64,000 nucleotides of DNA from Synechococcus sp. CBW1004 (GCF_015840715.1 NZ_CP060397.1:2934686-2998685); one strand, 5' to 3'; positions 17,562 through 26,974 are shown, numbered from the stretch's first letter. The notes: a model not told the origin generated them from the letters alone. Numbers and translations: made by a program.

Positions 17562-18062
17562 ATGGTTCCCGCCGCCTTCACTCCCCGCCGCGATCCCGGC
17601 GCCGCGATCCCCTCCGAGGGGCCGCTGGCCGGCCTGGATCCTGGACGCAGCAAGTGCGGTCTGGTGCTGAGCGATCCGCAACGCCGCCGTATCCGTGTGG
17701 CCCGGGTGCTGCCGCCGGAGGCGGCCTGGCAGGAGCTGCAGCGCTGGCGAAGGCAGGACGGGCTGGTGGCGGTGGTGCTCGGGGATGGCACCGGTTCGCA
17801 GGCCTGGCAGGCGCGCCTGACCCCGTTGCTGCCGGTCTGTCTGGTGGAGGAACGGGGCACGACGCTGGCCGCCCGAGAACGCTTCTGGCAGCTCGAACCG
17901 CCTCGGGGCTGGCGTCGCCTGCTGCCGGCGGGGCTGCGGCAGCCCCCGCGCGACTGGGATGACGTGGTGGCCCAACTGCTGCTGGAGCGGTATCTGGGCC
18001 ATCCGCTCGAGCGTTGCGAGGCTGATGGGCTGCCTCCGATCAGAACTTCGCCCGCACGGTGA
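17562..18062 (+). CDS. YqgF/RuvX-like (RNase H fold) protein
   Basis: A 166-aa protein. LAGLDPGRSKCGLVLSD near the N-terminus resembles the first strand and Asp of the RuvC/YqgF fold. Later segments are LVAVVLGDGTGSQAWQARL, LVEERGTTLAARERFW and DWDDVVAQLLLERYL. This looks like a cyanobacterial resolvase-like relative of YqgF, but nuclease activity is not shown. The ATG 17562 is preferred because upstream in-frame sequence is low in conserved character. The 3' end overlaps the convergent DUF3146-type gene by 23 bp. Confidence 0.6.
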   Translation: MVPAAFTPRRDPGAAIPSEGPLAGLDPGRSKCGLVLSDPQRRRIRVARVLPPEAAWQELQRWRRQDGLVAVVLGDGTGSQAWQARLTPLLPVCLVEERGTTLAARERFWQLEPPRGWRRLLPAGLRQPPRDWDDVVAQLLLERYLGHPLERCEADGLPPIRTSPAR

Positions 18063-18297
18063 AGGCGTAGTCGCCACCGGGTTCGAGCTGATAGTCGGCG
18101 CGCAGCAGGAAGCGAAGCAGGGCGTCCTGGATCAGGGCCCGCCCCAGCGAGGGCTCCACGCGCAGCTCGCCCCGGTCAAAGGCCCAGCAGAAGCTCCACT
18201 GGAACCCGCCGGCGATCACCTCTCCCTCCAGCACCGCCGGGCGGAAGCTGCGGCGCAGCACGCGCAGCTGGGCATGGGTGGTCGGCAGCCGGGCCAT
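18040..18297 (-). CDS. DUF3146-type small cyanobacterial protein
   Basis: An 85-aa protein: MARLPTTHAQLRVLRRSF, then GEVIAGGFQWSFCWAFDRGELRVEPSLGRALIQ and a C-terminal QLEPGGDYAFTVRAKF. The size and sequence pattern fit the DUF3146 family, found in cyanobacteria with no known function. It lies 5 bp downstream of pth on the same strand, so the two are probably co-transcribed. The stop lies inside the convergent YqgF-like gene. Confidence 0.65.
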   Translation of the reverse strand: MARLPTTHAQLRVLRRSFRPAVLEGEVIAGGFQWSFCWAFDRGELRVEPSLGRALIQDALLRFLLRADYQLEPGGDYAFTVRAKF

Positions 18298-18302
18298 GCC
18301 CT

Positions 18303-18911
18303 TCAGGATGCCTGCTCGCTGATCCGGAAACCGTTCAGCCGGTTGCCGGCCCGCTCGAGGCCCTGACGGCGGATCAGATCCACGCCCGTGAGCACCTCGT
18401 CGAGCACCTGATCCAGGATCGGCCGCTCCTCGGCGTTGAACCGTCCCAGCACGTGGGACACGGTGCGCTCGCGCCGCTGGCTGGGGTCTCCGGCCGGGGC
18501 ACCGATGCCGATCCGCAGCCGTGCGAAGGCCTCCGTCCCCAGATGGGCGATGGTGCTGCGCAGACCGTTGTGGCCCCCGGCACTGCCCGAGGCCCGCAGG
18601 CGCAACCGGCCGAAGGGCAGATCCATGTCGTCGACGATCACCAGGAGCTGCTGGGGGGTGAGGCCGAACCAGTCGAGAGCGGCACGGATCGAGCGGCCGC
18701 TGTCGTTCATGTAGGTCTGGGGCTTGAGCAGTCGCACACGCCGGGCGCCGCTGCCGACGTCGGCGAGCAGCCCATGCAGCCGGCCCTGCTGGCGGTAGCT
18801 GCCACGTTCGTGCTCCACGAGACGATCGAGGGCGAGAAAGCCGACGTTGTGGCGGGTGTCGCTATAGCGATCGCCGGGATTCCCCAGGCCGACGAGCAGT
18901 TGCAGATCCAA
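18303..18911 (-). CDS. pth: Peptidyl-tRNA hydrolase
   Basis: A 202-aa protein that recycles peptidyl-tRNA by cleaving the ester bond. The N-terminal LQLLVGLGNPGDRYSDTRHNVGF carries the catalytic His (about 22). KPQTYMNDSGRSI, VDDMDLPFGRLRLRASGS and GGHNGLRSTIAHLG are all present. The length is standard. It lies between tatA (18 bp upstream) and the DUF3146-type gene, in a minus-strand cluster psbH-tatA-pth. Confidence 0.96.
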   Translation of the reverse strand: MDLQLLVGLGNPGDRYSDTRHNVGFLALDRLVEHERGSYRQQGRLHGLLADVGSGARRVRLLKPQTYMNDSGRSIRAALDWFGLTPQQLLVIVDDMDLPFGRLRLRASGSAGGHNGLRSTIAHLGTEAFARLRIGIGAPAGDPSQRRERTVSHVLGRFNAEERPILDQVLDEVLTGVDLIRRQGLERAGNRLNGFRISEQAS

Positions 18912-18929
18912 GCGTGGCCAGACAGGAGC

Positions 18930-19229
18930 TCAGCTGGCTGAGGCGCCGCTGGGGGACGAGGCTTCGGTCGCTGCCGAGTTGGCGACGGTGGCTGTCCCGA
19001 CTTCGGCGGCAGCGGTTGTGGTGGCGGCTGCCTGCGACTGAGAGGACTCCGGCGTGGCGTCCAGAGCGGTGCGGAACTGCTCTTCGAAACCCTGGGAGGC
19101 GGACTGGAGGCCCTTGAGGGTGCGTCCCAGGGTCTTGCCCAGTTCGGGCAGGCGCTTGGGGCCGAACACAAGCAGAGCGATGGCGGCGATCACCGCCATT
19201 TCCGGCAGGCCGATACCGAAGACGTTCAT
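18930..19229 (-). CDS. tatA: Twin-arginine translocase subunit TatA/E
   Basis: A 99-aa protein with an N-terminal span MAVIAAIALLVFGPKRLPEL, the Tat FGP motif right after the membrane segment, then an amphipathic helix (GKTLGRTLKGLQSASQGFEEQ) and an A/T/S-rich tail. This is the TatA/Hcf106 form that moves folded proteins across thylakoid and plasma membranes. The tail gives no family detail, so TatA and TatB-type roles cannot be separated. It is 28 bp downstream of psbH. Confidence 0.92.
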   Translation of the reverse strand: MNVFGIGLPEMAVIAAIALLVFGPKRLPELGKTLGRTLKGLQSASQGFEEQFRTALDATPESSQSQAAATTTAAAEVGTATVANSAATEASSPSGASAS

Positions 19230-19257
19230 GGGAGAGAGGGTGCCGCCGCGGGCGGAA

Positions 19258-19458
19258 TCAGCCGATGCCGTTCCAGTTGACGTTGATGCCTTCGAGAAGC
19301 AGCGACTTGTTGTACAGCTGCAGGATCACCAACAGGAACACCAGGAACAGCGCCATGAACACGCCCATCACCGGGGTGGTGCCCCAGCCCGGGACCACCT
19401 TGCCGTACTCGGAGTTCAGCGGACGCAGGATGTCTCCCAGGCGGGTGCGTTGAGCCAT
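19258..19458 (-). CDS. psbH: Photosystem II protein PsbH
   Basis: A 66-aa protein: [29 protein letters not shown], one hydrophobic span ([20 protein letters not shown]), and [15 protein letters not shown] on the lumenal side. This is the cyanobacterial PsbH pattern, lacking the plant phosphorylated N-terminus. It is divergent from psbN, the usual arrangement in cyanobacteria. Confidence 0.97.
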   Translation of the reverse strand: MAQRTRLGDILRPLNSEYGKVVPGWGTTPVMGVFMALFLVFLLVILQLYNKSLLLEGINVNWNGIG

Positions 19459-19578
19459 GGCCGATCGAAGCTCTCAGGCTGGAGGTCGTGGCCGGTAGTG
19501 TACGAGCCTCGGCGGCCCCTTCGTTGGGCCTGTCGAGAGTTGTGACGCTCCCGCTGCCTTTCCCCCCCCCCGTACCCC

Positions 19579-19725
19579 ATGGATCCCTCCAGCACCTCTC
19601 CGGCCCTGTCCGTGGCGATTGCGGTGCTGGTGGTGCTGCTGGCTCTGACCGGTTTCGGGATCTACACCGCCTTCGGGCCCCCGTCGCGGGGTCTCACCGA
19701 CCCCTTCGACGACCACGACGACTGA
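19579..19725 (+). CDS. psbN: PsbN
   Basis: A short ORF of 48 aa read by eye: MDPSSTSPALSVAIAVLVVL..., one span, FGIYTAFGPPSRGLTDPFDD and an acidic end. The FGPPS-LxDPFDDHDD ending is the PsbN signature. PsbN is needed for PSII reaction centre assembly rather than being a stable subunit. It is divergent to psbH with a 120-bp gap. Confidence 0.93.
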   Translation: MDPSSTSPALSVAIAVLVVLLALTGFGIYTAFGPPSRGLTDPFDDHDD

Positions 19726-19820
19726 AGCTGGCTTCAGGCCCTGCCTGCTCCAGGGCGCCAAAGCGGTCGGGGTTCTGTATCAGGTCTCCCCTGCCCACTC
19801 CGCTCCAGGGCTGGCTGTGG

Positions 19821-22800
19821 TCAGGCTTCTGGCTCACAGACGATCCGCCAGCAGCAGAGCTCCCACGGGCGGATGAGCAGCGGATCAGCGCCGGTCGGCT
19901 CCGGCGTCGGCTGATCCAGTGCGTCGACCCGCTGCAGCACCCGCCAGGGAGCGGGCAGCCGCAGCCGGTGACGGCAGGGGCCCTCGTTCTGCACGGTGAG
20001 GATCAGCGCCGCCGGTTCCTCCTGCGGCTGCGAGAGCAGCGCCATGGGCTCCACCCCGGCCATCGGCCCGGCTGCACGCAGGCCCACGAGGCGCAGGTCG
20101 GCCTCCAACGCCGGGAATCCCGGCCAGGCGCCTCGCCGGCGTGACGTAAGCGCTGGTTGCATCGACGCCTCGGGTCTTGGCGGGGGCACGGACGCTGCCT
20201 GCGCCCCGGCGCTCCTGGTTCTGCAGGCTGTCTTGGCCTCCGTGCTCTGCTCGGCCGTGCGCTCCTCCGGAGGGTGGGCCGGTCGCAGCCACAGCGGCTC
20301 GCGCAGTCGCCTCGCCTCCTTGGGCACCCCGGCCTGTCTCCAGCCGCCCGAAGCGGGCATCAGGGCCAGGCGCTGGCGCTGCCAGCCGTTGTCGGCGCCC
20401 GGATCAGGCCAGGTGGGAGCCCGCAGCAGGGAAACCGTCAGCCGCTCCGCTCCAGCCGAGACCCCCTGAGGACCATCGAGCAGCACCGCCAGCTCCGGGG
20501 CGGCGATCCAGCTCAGGGCCGTGACCTCCCAGCGGGCCTGCTCCCGCGGTGTGCGCGGCTCCGCCGGGCGCTCGAGCACGCCACCGGTGCAATCCGCCGC
20601 CCAGCGGGGCTGGGGGGCCGCCAGGGGAATCTCCAGCTGCAGCAGCTCATGGCGCTGCCGCCACCGCACGCTCAGCATCAGTTCGAGGGCGGGGCTGCCC
20701 GCCAGCAGGCGCAGGCTCAGCCGCAGATGGCTCCCGCCGCACCGTCCCCGCCAGACCAGCTCGGCGCACAGGGGGCCGTCGGCCTGCACGGTCGGGCCCG
20801 GCTGCCAGTTCCATGCGAGCGGATGGTCGCGATGATCGGGAGCCAGGTCCCAGGCATCCCAGAATTCGCCCTGATCGCGCCAACGGCACCAGCGCAGCGG
20901 GGCGCCGAGCAACGCCCGGCCCGTGGCGTCCCACAGCTGCTCCACGCCCTCGGCTCCGCAGCGGGCGCTCACCAGGCCATTGCCCAGTCGCCAGCACCCC
21001 TCTCCTTCCGCGGTGAGGGTCACCGGCCCTTCGATCGGCAGGGGGGCCGCCACCTCGCCTGCCGCCGCGCGCGAGCGCCGCAGGGCCAGGGCAGAGACGC
21101 CGGCCTCCAGCGGCAGCTGCACCCAGACGCCCCCCTCTCGGGCGGGCTGGCCCTTCAGAGCCCTGCCGCTCCTGGGGCCGCTGGCCAGCCGCCAGAGTCC
21201 TGCGGGCAGGCGACGGCAGCGCGGCGCCGCTGCCAGGGGGTGCAGCTGGGCCACCCACCATCCCTCTGAGGTGGGGAGCCTTGCCGCTCCTGGTCGCGGC
21301 GGACTCTGGTGATCATCGCTGGGGTGCAGGGACTCGACGGCTGGCCCCGGCTCCGCTGCGGGCCAGTCCGCCTGCGCCTCCAGTCCGGCGAGAAGGGCCA
21401 GATCGCGCTGGCGTCGGGCCTGCCGTCGCGCCGCCCGCCACTCCGGTTCCGCCTGCTCGAACACCTCCGGGATCGAGGTGCCCGGCAGGATGTCGTGGAA
21501 CTGCTGGAACAGCAGCGGCCGCCAGTCGACCGGCGCCACCGCGGCGCTGTGACGACGATGCTGCTCGCCGGATAGGGAGGGGCGTCGCGGTATCTCGACT
21601 CCGCGGGACAGGTCATCCGCAGCCATGGCTTCCCTCCCTTGGGCCGCGCTGGCGTCGTGAGCGCCCACCGCCTGTGGTTCCGGGAGCCGTTGTGGCGCTC
21701 CGGCAGAAGCGTCGCTGCACGGCCGGGTTTCGCTCCGTGCCGCCAGGGGGTCGGCGATGCCCATGCTCCGCAGCAGCGCCCGGGCCAGCTCGGCTTCCCG
21801 CAACAGGCGCTCCAGGGTGCGGTTGTGACGTTTCTGGTCGGGGCGGCTGGTGGCGCAGCCGCGGTGCAGCTCCAGATACAGCTCATCGCGCCAGACCGGC
21901 AGCCGCGGAACCAGTGGCTCCAGCTGCGCCAGGTGTTCGCGCAGGGTGCCGTGCTGCAGCGGCGCCATCGCCGGCTGCCGCTGCCAGAGCGCCAGCTGCG
22001 CGAGCATCTCGGCGGTGGGTCCGCCGCCGTGATCCCCCACCCCCGGCAGCCACAGCAGTTCCCCCACGCCGCTGATCCGCTGCCACGTCAGGCGCTGGCT
22101 CTCGATCGCCACCGGGTCGCCGTCGGTGCCGATCGGCGCGGTCATCAGGGCCAGGAGCTCGGCGCCGCAGCGGCTGCGCCAGCGGAACAGCCGATGGGGG
22201 AAGGGATGGGTGGCGTTCCAGGCCAGCTTGTGGGTGCAGAACCAGCGCACGCCCGTGCCGCTGGCGACCGCCGGGAGGCCGGCGGCGAAGCCGAAGCTGT
22301 CGGGCAGCCAGGCCAGCTCGTGGCGCCACTCCGGAAAGGCGCGGCGGCTGTACCCCTGGCCCAGCTGGAACTGCCGCAGCAACGAAGGCGTCTCGATCAG
22401 CTGGCAGTCGCTTTCCACCCAGGGGCCATTGAGGGGTTCCCAGCGCCCCTGGCGCATCGCCGTGCGGATACGCGCGAAGAGGGCCGGTCGATGCCGCTCC
22501 AGCCAGGCGTAGAGCGCCGGGGTGGAGTGGCCGAAGCGCAGCTCCGGCCAGCGCTCCATCAGCTCCAGGACTGAGCGGAAGGTGCGCTCCGCCGCCTGCC
22601 AGGTGTCGGCCACCGGCCACAGCCAGGCCAGATCGAGGTGGGCATGGCCCAGCAGCCGCACCGAGCCACCGCCGGGGCCTGGTGACAGCCCCCGCTCGCG
22701 CCGCAGATCCTCCAGCTCGGCCACCACCGGGCGGAGCAGGCCGTGGGGATCGGCCGGATCGTCGGGCTCCAGCTCCAGGCGGCTGTGGATCAGAGCACCG

Positions 22801-23186
22801 TCGTCATGGAGGGGGCTGGTCAGCCGCAGCTCCAGCTCCAGGGGCTCGCCCTGCCACCAGCGCGGTGGCAGGGGCCAGCGGCAGGCGGTGTCGAACAGGT
22901 CGCCGCGGTGCACGCAGACCCCATCGACGATCAGCTCGGCGGCCTCGGCCCACCAGCGGAGGCACAGGCGTGCCACGGCGCTGCCGGCGAGCTCGCGCCA
23001 CTCCTCCGGCCGTTCCAGCCGCCAGCGCAACCGCAGCAGCTGAGCGCCCCGGGGCCAGATGATCAGCCCCCGCGCCGCCCAGTCGGGCCTGTGCAGGCGG
23101 CCCCAGGGAGTCTCCAGGGCACTGGCGCCGTCCTGCCGCGGCGGCTGGGGCTGCCAGAGGGGCTGGAGGTCGAGGCGGGTCAGCAA
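19821..23186 (-). CDS. Alpha-mannosidase-like glycoside hydrolase family 38
   Basis: A 1121-aa protein matching GH38. The catalytic domain starts at about residue 175 with LLGHAHLDLAWLW (zinc ligands in H-A-H-L-D), continues with GPWVESDCQL, and has LAWLPDSFGFAAGLP containing the nucleophile Asp (about 296) and a further histidine-rich segment WFCTHKLAWNATHPF. The C-terminal beta-sandwich part follows. It would release alpha-mannosyl residues from glycans in the cytoplasm; no signal peptide is evident. Two P/A/E-rich linkers (about 480-560 and about 1000-1040) are unusual. The start is a TTG (23186) with no better choice. A LacI-type palindrome lies 14 bp upstream. Confidence 0.88.
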   Translation of the reverse strand: MLTRLDLQPLWQPQPPRQDGASALETPWGRLHRPDWAARGLIIWPRGAQLLRLRWRLERPEEWRELAGSAVARLCLRWWAEAAELIVDGVCVHRGDLFDTACRWPLPPRWWQGEPLELELRLTSPLHDDGALIHSRLELEPDDPADPHGLLRPVVAELEDLRRERGLSPGPGGGSVRLLGHAHLDLAWLWPVADTWQAAERTFRSVLELMERWPELRFGHSTPALYAWLERHRPALFARIRTAMRQGRWEPLNGPWVESDCQLIETPSLLRQFQLGQGYSRRAFPEWRHELAWLPDSFGFAAGLPAVASGTGVRWFCTHKLAWNATHPFPHRLFRWRSRCGAELLALMTAPIGTDGDPVAIESQRLTWQRISGVGELLWLPGVGDHGGGPTAEMLAQLALWQRQPAMAPLQHGTLREHLAQLEPLVPRLPVWRDELYLELHRGCATSRPDQKRHNRTLERLLREAELARALLRSMGIADPLAARSETRPCSDASAGAPQRLPEPQAVGAHDASAAQGREAMAADDLSRGVEIPRRPSLSGEQHRRHSAAVAPVDWRPLLFQQFHDILPGTSIPEVFEQAEPEWRAARRQARRQRDLALLAGLEAQADWPAAEPGPAVESLHPSDDHQSPPRPGAARLPTSEGWWVAQLHPLAAAPRCRRLPAGLWRLASGPRSGRALKGQPAREGGVWVQLPLEAGVSALALRRSRAAAGEVAAPLPIEGPVTLTAEGEGCWRLGNGLVSARCGAEGVEQLWDATGRALLGAPLRWCRWRDQGEFWDAWDLAPDHRDHPLAWNWQPGPTVQADGPLCAELVWRGRCGGSHLRLSLRLLAGSPALELMLSVRWRQRHELLQLEIPLAAPQPRWAADCTGGVLERPAEPRTPREQARWEVTALSWIAAPELAVLLDGPQGVSAGAERLTVSLLRAPTWPDPGADNGWQRQRLALMPASGGWRQAGVPKEARRLREPLWLRPAHPPEERTAEQSTEAKTACRTRSAGAQAASVPPPRPEASMQPALTSRRRGAWPGFPALEADLRLVGLRAAGPMAGVEPMALLSQPQEEPAALILTVQNEGPCRHRLRLPAPWRVLQRVDALDQPTPEPTGADPLLIRPWELCCWRIVCEPEA

Positions 23187-23199
23187 CGGGGAACGTGAA

Positions 23200-23211
23200 T
23201 GAAACGTTTCA
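23200..23211 (-). promoter_or_regulatory. LacI/GalR-type operator palindrome upstream of the GH38 gene
   Basis: TGAAACGTTTCA is a perfect 12-bp palindrome with the central CG and flanking TGAAA/TTTCA half-sites seen in LacI-GalR family operators such as Cra. It lies 14 bp upstream of the GH38 start codon, a good position for repression. No LacI-family gene is in the window. Confidence 0.5.
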
Positions 23212-23403
23212 ATCCGAACCTCACAGGGGCGATCCTGGCCGCCCCCGCAGCGGCTCGGCTATTCAAGACCCATAGGATGCTGCGGTTGTCATCGGCCAGC
23301 CCGGACCCGCTCCTCCGCGAACGGGTCACCCGCCCGGGGTCCCGTCGGGATCCCTGAGGGCCATGGCCGCTCTCCGCCACTTCCTGCCAACCGCCGGACA
23401 GTC

Positions 23404-23523
23404 ATGCTCGCTCTCAAGATCTCGGTTTATTCGGTCGTTTTCTTTTTCATCGGGATCTTCGTCTTCGGCTTCCTGGCCAGCGATCCGAGCCGTACCCCCA
23501 GCCGCAAGGACCTCGAGGATTGA
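23404..23523 (+). CDS. psbI: Photosystem II protein PsbI
   Basis: A 39-aa [23 protein letters not shown], then [19 protein letters not shown]. This is the exact PsbI pattern, one span next to D1 in the reaction centre. It is divergent from the GH38 gene, with about 217 bp between. Confidence 0.97.
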   Translation: MLALKISVYSVVFFFIGIFVFGFLASDPSRTPSRKDLED

Positions 23524-23546
23524 ACGTCCTCGCGCGGACGTGATCC

Positions 23547-23586
23547 GGGCGCCCTGGTGGCCAGCGGCCATCAGGGCGCCCTTGCT
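23547..23586 (+). terminator. Strong hairpin after psbI
   Basis: A 16-bp stem (23547-23562 with 23566-23581, one G-T pair) and a 3-nt AGC loop, followed by TTGCT. Its position 24 bp past the psbI stop suggests transcript termination or 3'-end stabilisation. Confidence 0.65.
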
Positions 23587-23758
23587 GTGATCGGCTGAGC
23601 GGCAGGGTCTGCCGCCCCTGACGACGCTGCATCCTCCCTGTTCCTGACGCGCGCATTTTGGGCGGGCCGATCCGGTCCCCCGAACCGGCCCTTGGCTCCC
23701 CCCTGATCAGCGAGCGCGTGGCAGGATCCCAGCGATTCGCTCCCACGCCCGGCTTCCT

Positions 23759-26700
23759 GTGCCCTTTCCCCGACGGACTGTTCCAGGGGCTGTGGCGGCC
23801 GCCGGATTCGGCCTGGCGTGGGTGAATCCCGTGCTTGCGCTCCCCGCGCTCGACCCCCGAGCTGCGGCCCCGGAGCTTCCAGGCGGTGCGGCTCCGCCCC
23901 TCACTGTGCTCGCACCGTCCGGTGTCGAGGCAATGAACGCTCCCGGCGATGGGGCTGCACCTCCGAATCCCCGTGCGGCTTCGGCTGCATCGGGCTCGGC
24001 CGCGGCCCTGGCCGGCCTCCCGTCCGCCTCGCAGGTCGAACCCCTGCCGCTCCAGGCGCCCGTCGGCCTTCCCGCCCCCGATGCAGCGGCGCCTCCGGCA
24101 CCCCCTCTTCCAGCGGCGGACCCCGCGACGGTTCTTTCCGACGCCGCGGTCGCGGCGCCTCCTCCGGAGTCACGACCTCCCGTTGTGGCGCCGGGGGTGC
24201 CCCTGGACCTTGAACTGCGCGCCGATCGCCAGGGCTATGACGCCCAGCTGCGCCGCTTCGTCAGCACCGGCAATGTCACCGCCCTGGTGGCCGGCGCTCG
24301 CCTGATGGCTGATCGGCTTGAGATCGACACCGAGTCGCGCACGCTCTATGCGTTCGGCCGCGTGCGCTTTCAGCGCGGACAGCAATACCTCCAGGCCAGC
24401 CGCCTGCGCTACAGCCTGCTGGAGGGCCGTGGCGAGATGCAGGACGCCTACGGCGTTCTCGACCTGGATGGCTCCGCCACCGACCTCGATCTCAGCCAGG
24501 AACCCACGACGCCCCTGCCGCCGCCGGAGGCGATCAGCTGTCCGCCGGCGCTGCCCCCACCGCCCCAGTGGCATCCCTACCCCTGGGCCGTGACCACCTG
24601 GGCGGGTCAGATGTTCGCCGCCAACTTCGGCGACACCTTCATCTTCAAGGGACGTCTGCGGCCGGAGTATCTGGTGGGGCTCGGCCTGCAGCGTCGCCTG
24701 TTCGATGCCGGCCCCTTCGCCCTGGAGCTCGACGCCAATCTCCTCGGCCACCGGGCCGACCGCCAGCCTGGCGGCCCCTTCAATCAGGCGGTTCCCAACG
24801 CCGATACCCCTTCCCAGACCTTCGCAGACATGACGGTGGGCCTGGGTGCCCGCCTGTGGCTGCAGCCCTGGCTGAACATCTATTTCGTGGAAGGCGTCAG
24901 CCTGCTGAGTCAGAACAGCAACTATGAGCGCACCTTTCGCGAGAACTACACCACTTTCCTCAATTACCTGGCCTTCGAGGTCGAGGCCCTGGTGTCGCCC
25001 CAGTGGTCGGCGGTGGGCCGCATCCACCACCGCTCCGGTGCCTACGGCCTGTACAGCGGTGTGAGTGAGGGCAGCAATGCCTATCTGGTTGGTCTGCGCT
25101 ACCGCTGGGGGCAGACACCGCCCTTCGTGCCGCCGCTGGAGCTGCCGCCGCCCCAGGGCTGTCCCGGCGCGCCACCCCCTGGTCAGGAGCGGCCGAGTGG
25201 GCTGTCGCAGCAGCTGGAGGTGGTCACGATGGGGCCCCAGCGTCTGGGCACCCCGCCGCCGCCGCCCGCAGTCCCGCGAGCCCGTCAGGCCTCAGCCGCC
25301 TCTTCCGGCAACCTCTGGGCCCGTGCCCGGGAGCAGGAACGGCTGCGGCGAGAAGCGATTGCCCGCATCGATCAGCGCGTGCGCGATGTGCAGTTCCAGC
25401 AGAGTCTCGTCGCTGAACGACGCCGTGGGGTCTCGGACGAGCCGGCCCTAACAGACACTGCCAGTCAGTTCGGTGGCATCCGGCCCGGCCAGCTGCCGGA
25501 TCTCAACACTCAGAACGGCCGCCAGCTGGTGCGTGGCTCCATCAGCCGCTGGCGGATTCAGGCACGCCTGCTGCGTTTCACCCCCACCACCCTGAGCGGG
25601 GATCGGGTGGGCTTTTCCAACGATCCGTTCACACCAGCCCAGGTGTGGATGGACTCCACGGATGTGGTCGCCACATTGCTGCCGAATGGCGATACGGAGA
25701 TCAAGGCCGCCAAGAATCGCCTGCGGCTTGAGGACCGTCTGCCGATCGCAGTGCAGCGTACGGCCACGATCAGCAAGGAGGAGGAGATTGAGAATCGCTG
25801 GGTGTTCGGCTATGACGAGGAGGACCGCGATGGCTATTTCTTCGGCTACAAGATTCCCGTGAAGCTGGGTGACAGTGTCCGACTGACCCTGCAGCCCCAG
25901 TTCCTGGCGGAGCGCGCGATCGACAGCAGCACTGACTCCTACCCACTGCCGGGTCAGTCGGTCGCAGCCCCCCCCGTCACCCAGCCAGCCACCACCAGCG
26001 ATCTGTTTGGTCTGGATGCACGGCTCTCAGGCCCCATCGTCGGTTTCGGCGCCAACGCCCGACTGGAGATGTCCACCTTCAACCCGGAAAACATCCCGGA
26101 CGGCACCCGCAGTTCCGGCACCCTTGATCGTGTCGTCGACCTCCCGCTGCTGGGTTCGAGCCTGTTCCGACTGTTCGGGGCTTATCGCTTCCGGACCTGG
26201 AACGGTTCTCTTGGGGAGCAGGACGTCTACACGGCCTATGGCGTCTCGCTTGACAAGAACGGCTCGTTCCCCGACTTGGGAGCCCTCTCGAGCAGCTACT
26301 ACTGGCGTGTCGGTGTGGGGAACTATCAGGCCAATCCCGTTGACAGCATTGATCTGGCACGGCTCTGGCGTGGAAACGCCGTGGGCTCCCTGAATGCCTC
26401 CCTGGCTCTGTGGCGAGGCAAGCCGGCGCCGCCGACACCCCTGGCGGGTCTGATGAACAGCGCGACGCCGATCCGGCCCGGTCTGACTCTCGATGCCAAC
26501 CTGCTGGGCACCGCCGCGTATTTCGGAGATGGGACCAACCAGAACACCATCACTCTCTCCGGCGGGCCCACGCTCACTCTGGGCCACTTCGTGCGCCCCT
26601 TCCTCGACTACACCCGTCTGACGATCACGGGCAGTGGAACGCTGAGGCAGGGTCTCAGCCCCTTCGGCTTTGATCAGGCGGTCGATCTGGGCACGCTTGG

Positions 26701-26974
26701 AATCGGTCTGACGCAGCAACTCGTCGGGCCGCTGGTGTTCAGCGGCGGCATCGGCTTCAATGTCAGCCCGTCATCCGAGTTCTACGGAGACGTCACGGCG
26801 TCTTATGTCGAGCTGCGTTGGCAGCGGCGTGCCTATGAGGTCGGGGTTTTCTACAGCCCCTATCAGGGCATCGGTGGCGTGCGCATCAAGCTCAACGACT
26901 TCAACTTCAATGGGCCCGGGGTGCCCTTTGTTCCCCTCAATCCGGCCGCTGCCGTGCTGGATCGACCCTTCTGA
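23759..26974 (+). CDS. LptD/OstA-like outer-membrane assembly protein (DUF3769)
   Basis: A 1071-aa protein from GTG. The N-terminal signal-like segment is VAAAGFGLAWVNPVLALPALDP, followed by a P/A-rich linker to about 150. OstA-like repeats follow from about 155 (GYDAQLRRFVSTGNVTALV..., LEIDTESRTLYAFGRVRFQRG). The rest consists of alternating aromatic/hydrophobic beta-strands consistent with a beta-barrel, ending in AAVLDRPF. Cyanobacterial LptD homologues have this order. It would deliver LPS or glycolipid to the outer leaflet. leuD is convergent 3 bp downstream. Confidence 0.8.
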   Translation: MPFPRRTVPGAVAAAGFGLAWVNPVLALPALDPRAAAPELPGGAAPPLTVLAPSGVEAMNAPGDGAAPPNPRAASAASGSAAALAGLPSASQVEPLPLQAPVGLPAPDAAAPPAPPLPAADPATVLSDAAVAAPPPESRPPVVAPGVPLDLELRADRQGYDAQLRRFVSTGNVTALVAGARLMADRLEIDTESRTLYAFGRVRFQRGQQYLQASRLRYSLLEGRGEMQDAYGVLDLDGSATDLDLSQEPTTPLPPPEAISCPPALPPPPQWHPYPWAVTTWAGQMFAANFGDTFIFKGRLRPEYLVGLGLQRRLFDAGPFALELDANLLGHRADRQPGGPFNQAVPNADTPSQTFADMTVGLGARLWLQPWLNIYFVEGVSLLSQNSNYERTFRENYTTFLNYLAFEVEALVSPQWSAVGRIHHRSGAYGLYSGVSEGSNAYLVGLRYRWGQTPPFVPPLELPPPQGCPGAPPPGQERPSGLSQQLEVVTMGPQRLGTPPPPPAVPRARQASAASSGNLWARAREQERLRREAIARIDQRVRDVQFQQSLVAERRRGVSDEPALTDTASQFGGIRPGQLPDLNTQNGRQLVRGSISRWRIQARLLRFTPTTLSGDRVGFSNDPFTPAQVWMDSTDVVATLLPNGDTEIKAAKNRLRLEDRLPIAVQRTATISKEEEIENRWVFGYDEEDRDGYFFGYKIPVKLGDSVRLTLQPQFLAERAIDSSTDSYPLPGQSVAAPPVTQPATTSDLFGLDARLSGPIVGFGANARLEMSTFNPENIPDGTRSSGTLDRVVDLPLLGSSLFRLFGAYRFRTWNGSLGEQDVYTAYGVSLDKNGSFPDLGALSSSYYWRVGVGNYQANPVDSIDLARLWRGNAVGSLNASLALWRGKPAPPTPLAGLMNSATPIRPGLTLDANLLGTAAYFGDGTNQNTITLSGGPTLTLGHFVRPFLDYTRLTITGSGTLRQGLSPFGFDQAVDLGTLGIGLTQQLVGPLVFSGGIGFNVSPSSEFYGDVTASYVELRWQRRAYEVGVFYSPYQGIGGVRIKLNDFNFNGPGVPFVPLNPAAAVLDRPF

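Noticed and set aside
16364-17860. 498-codon open frame antisense to the DUF3084 gene
   Set aside because: Low-complexity complement of a coiled coil; spans two sense genes and their gap.
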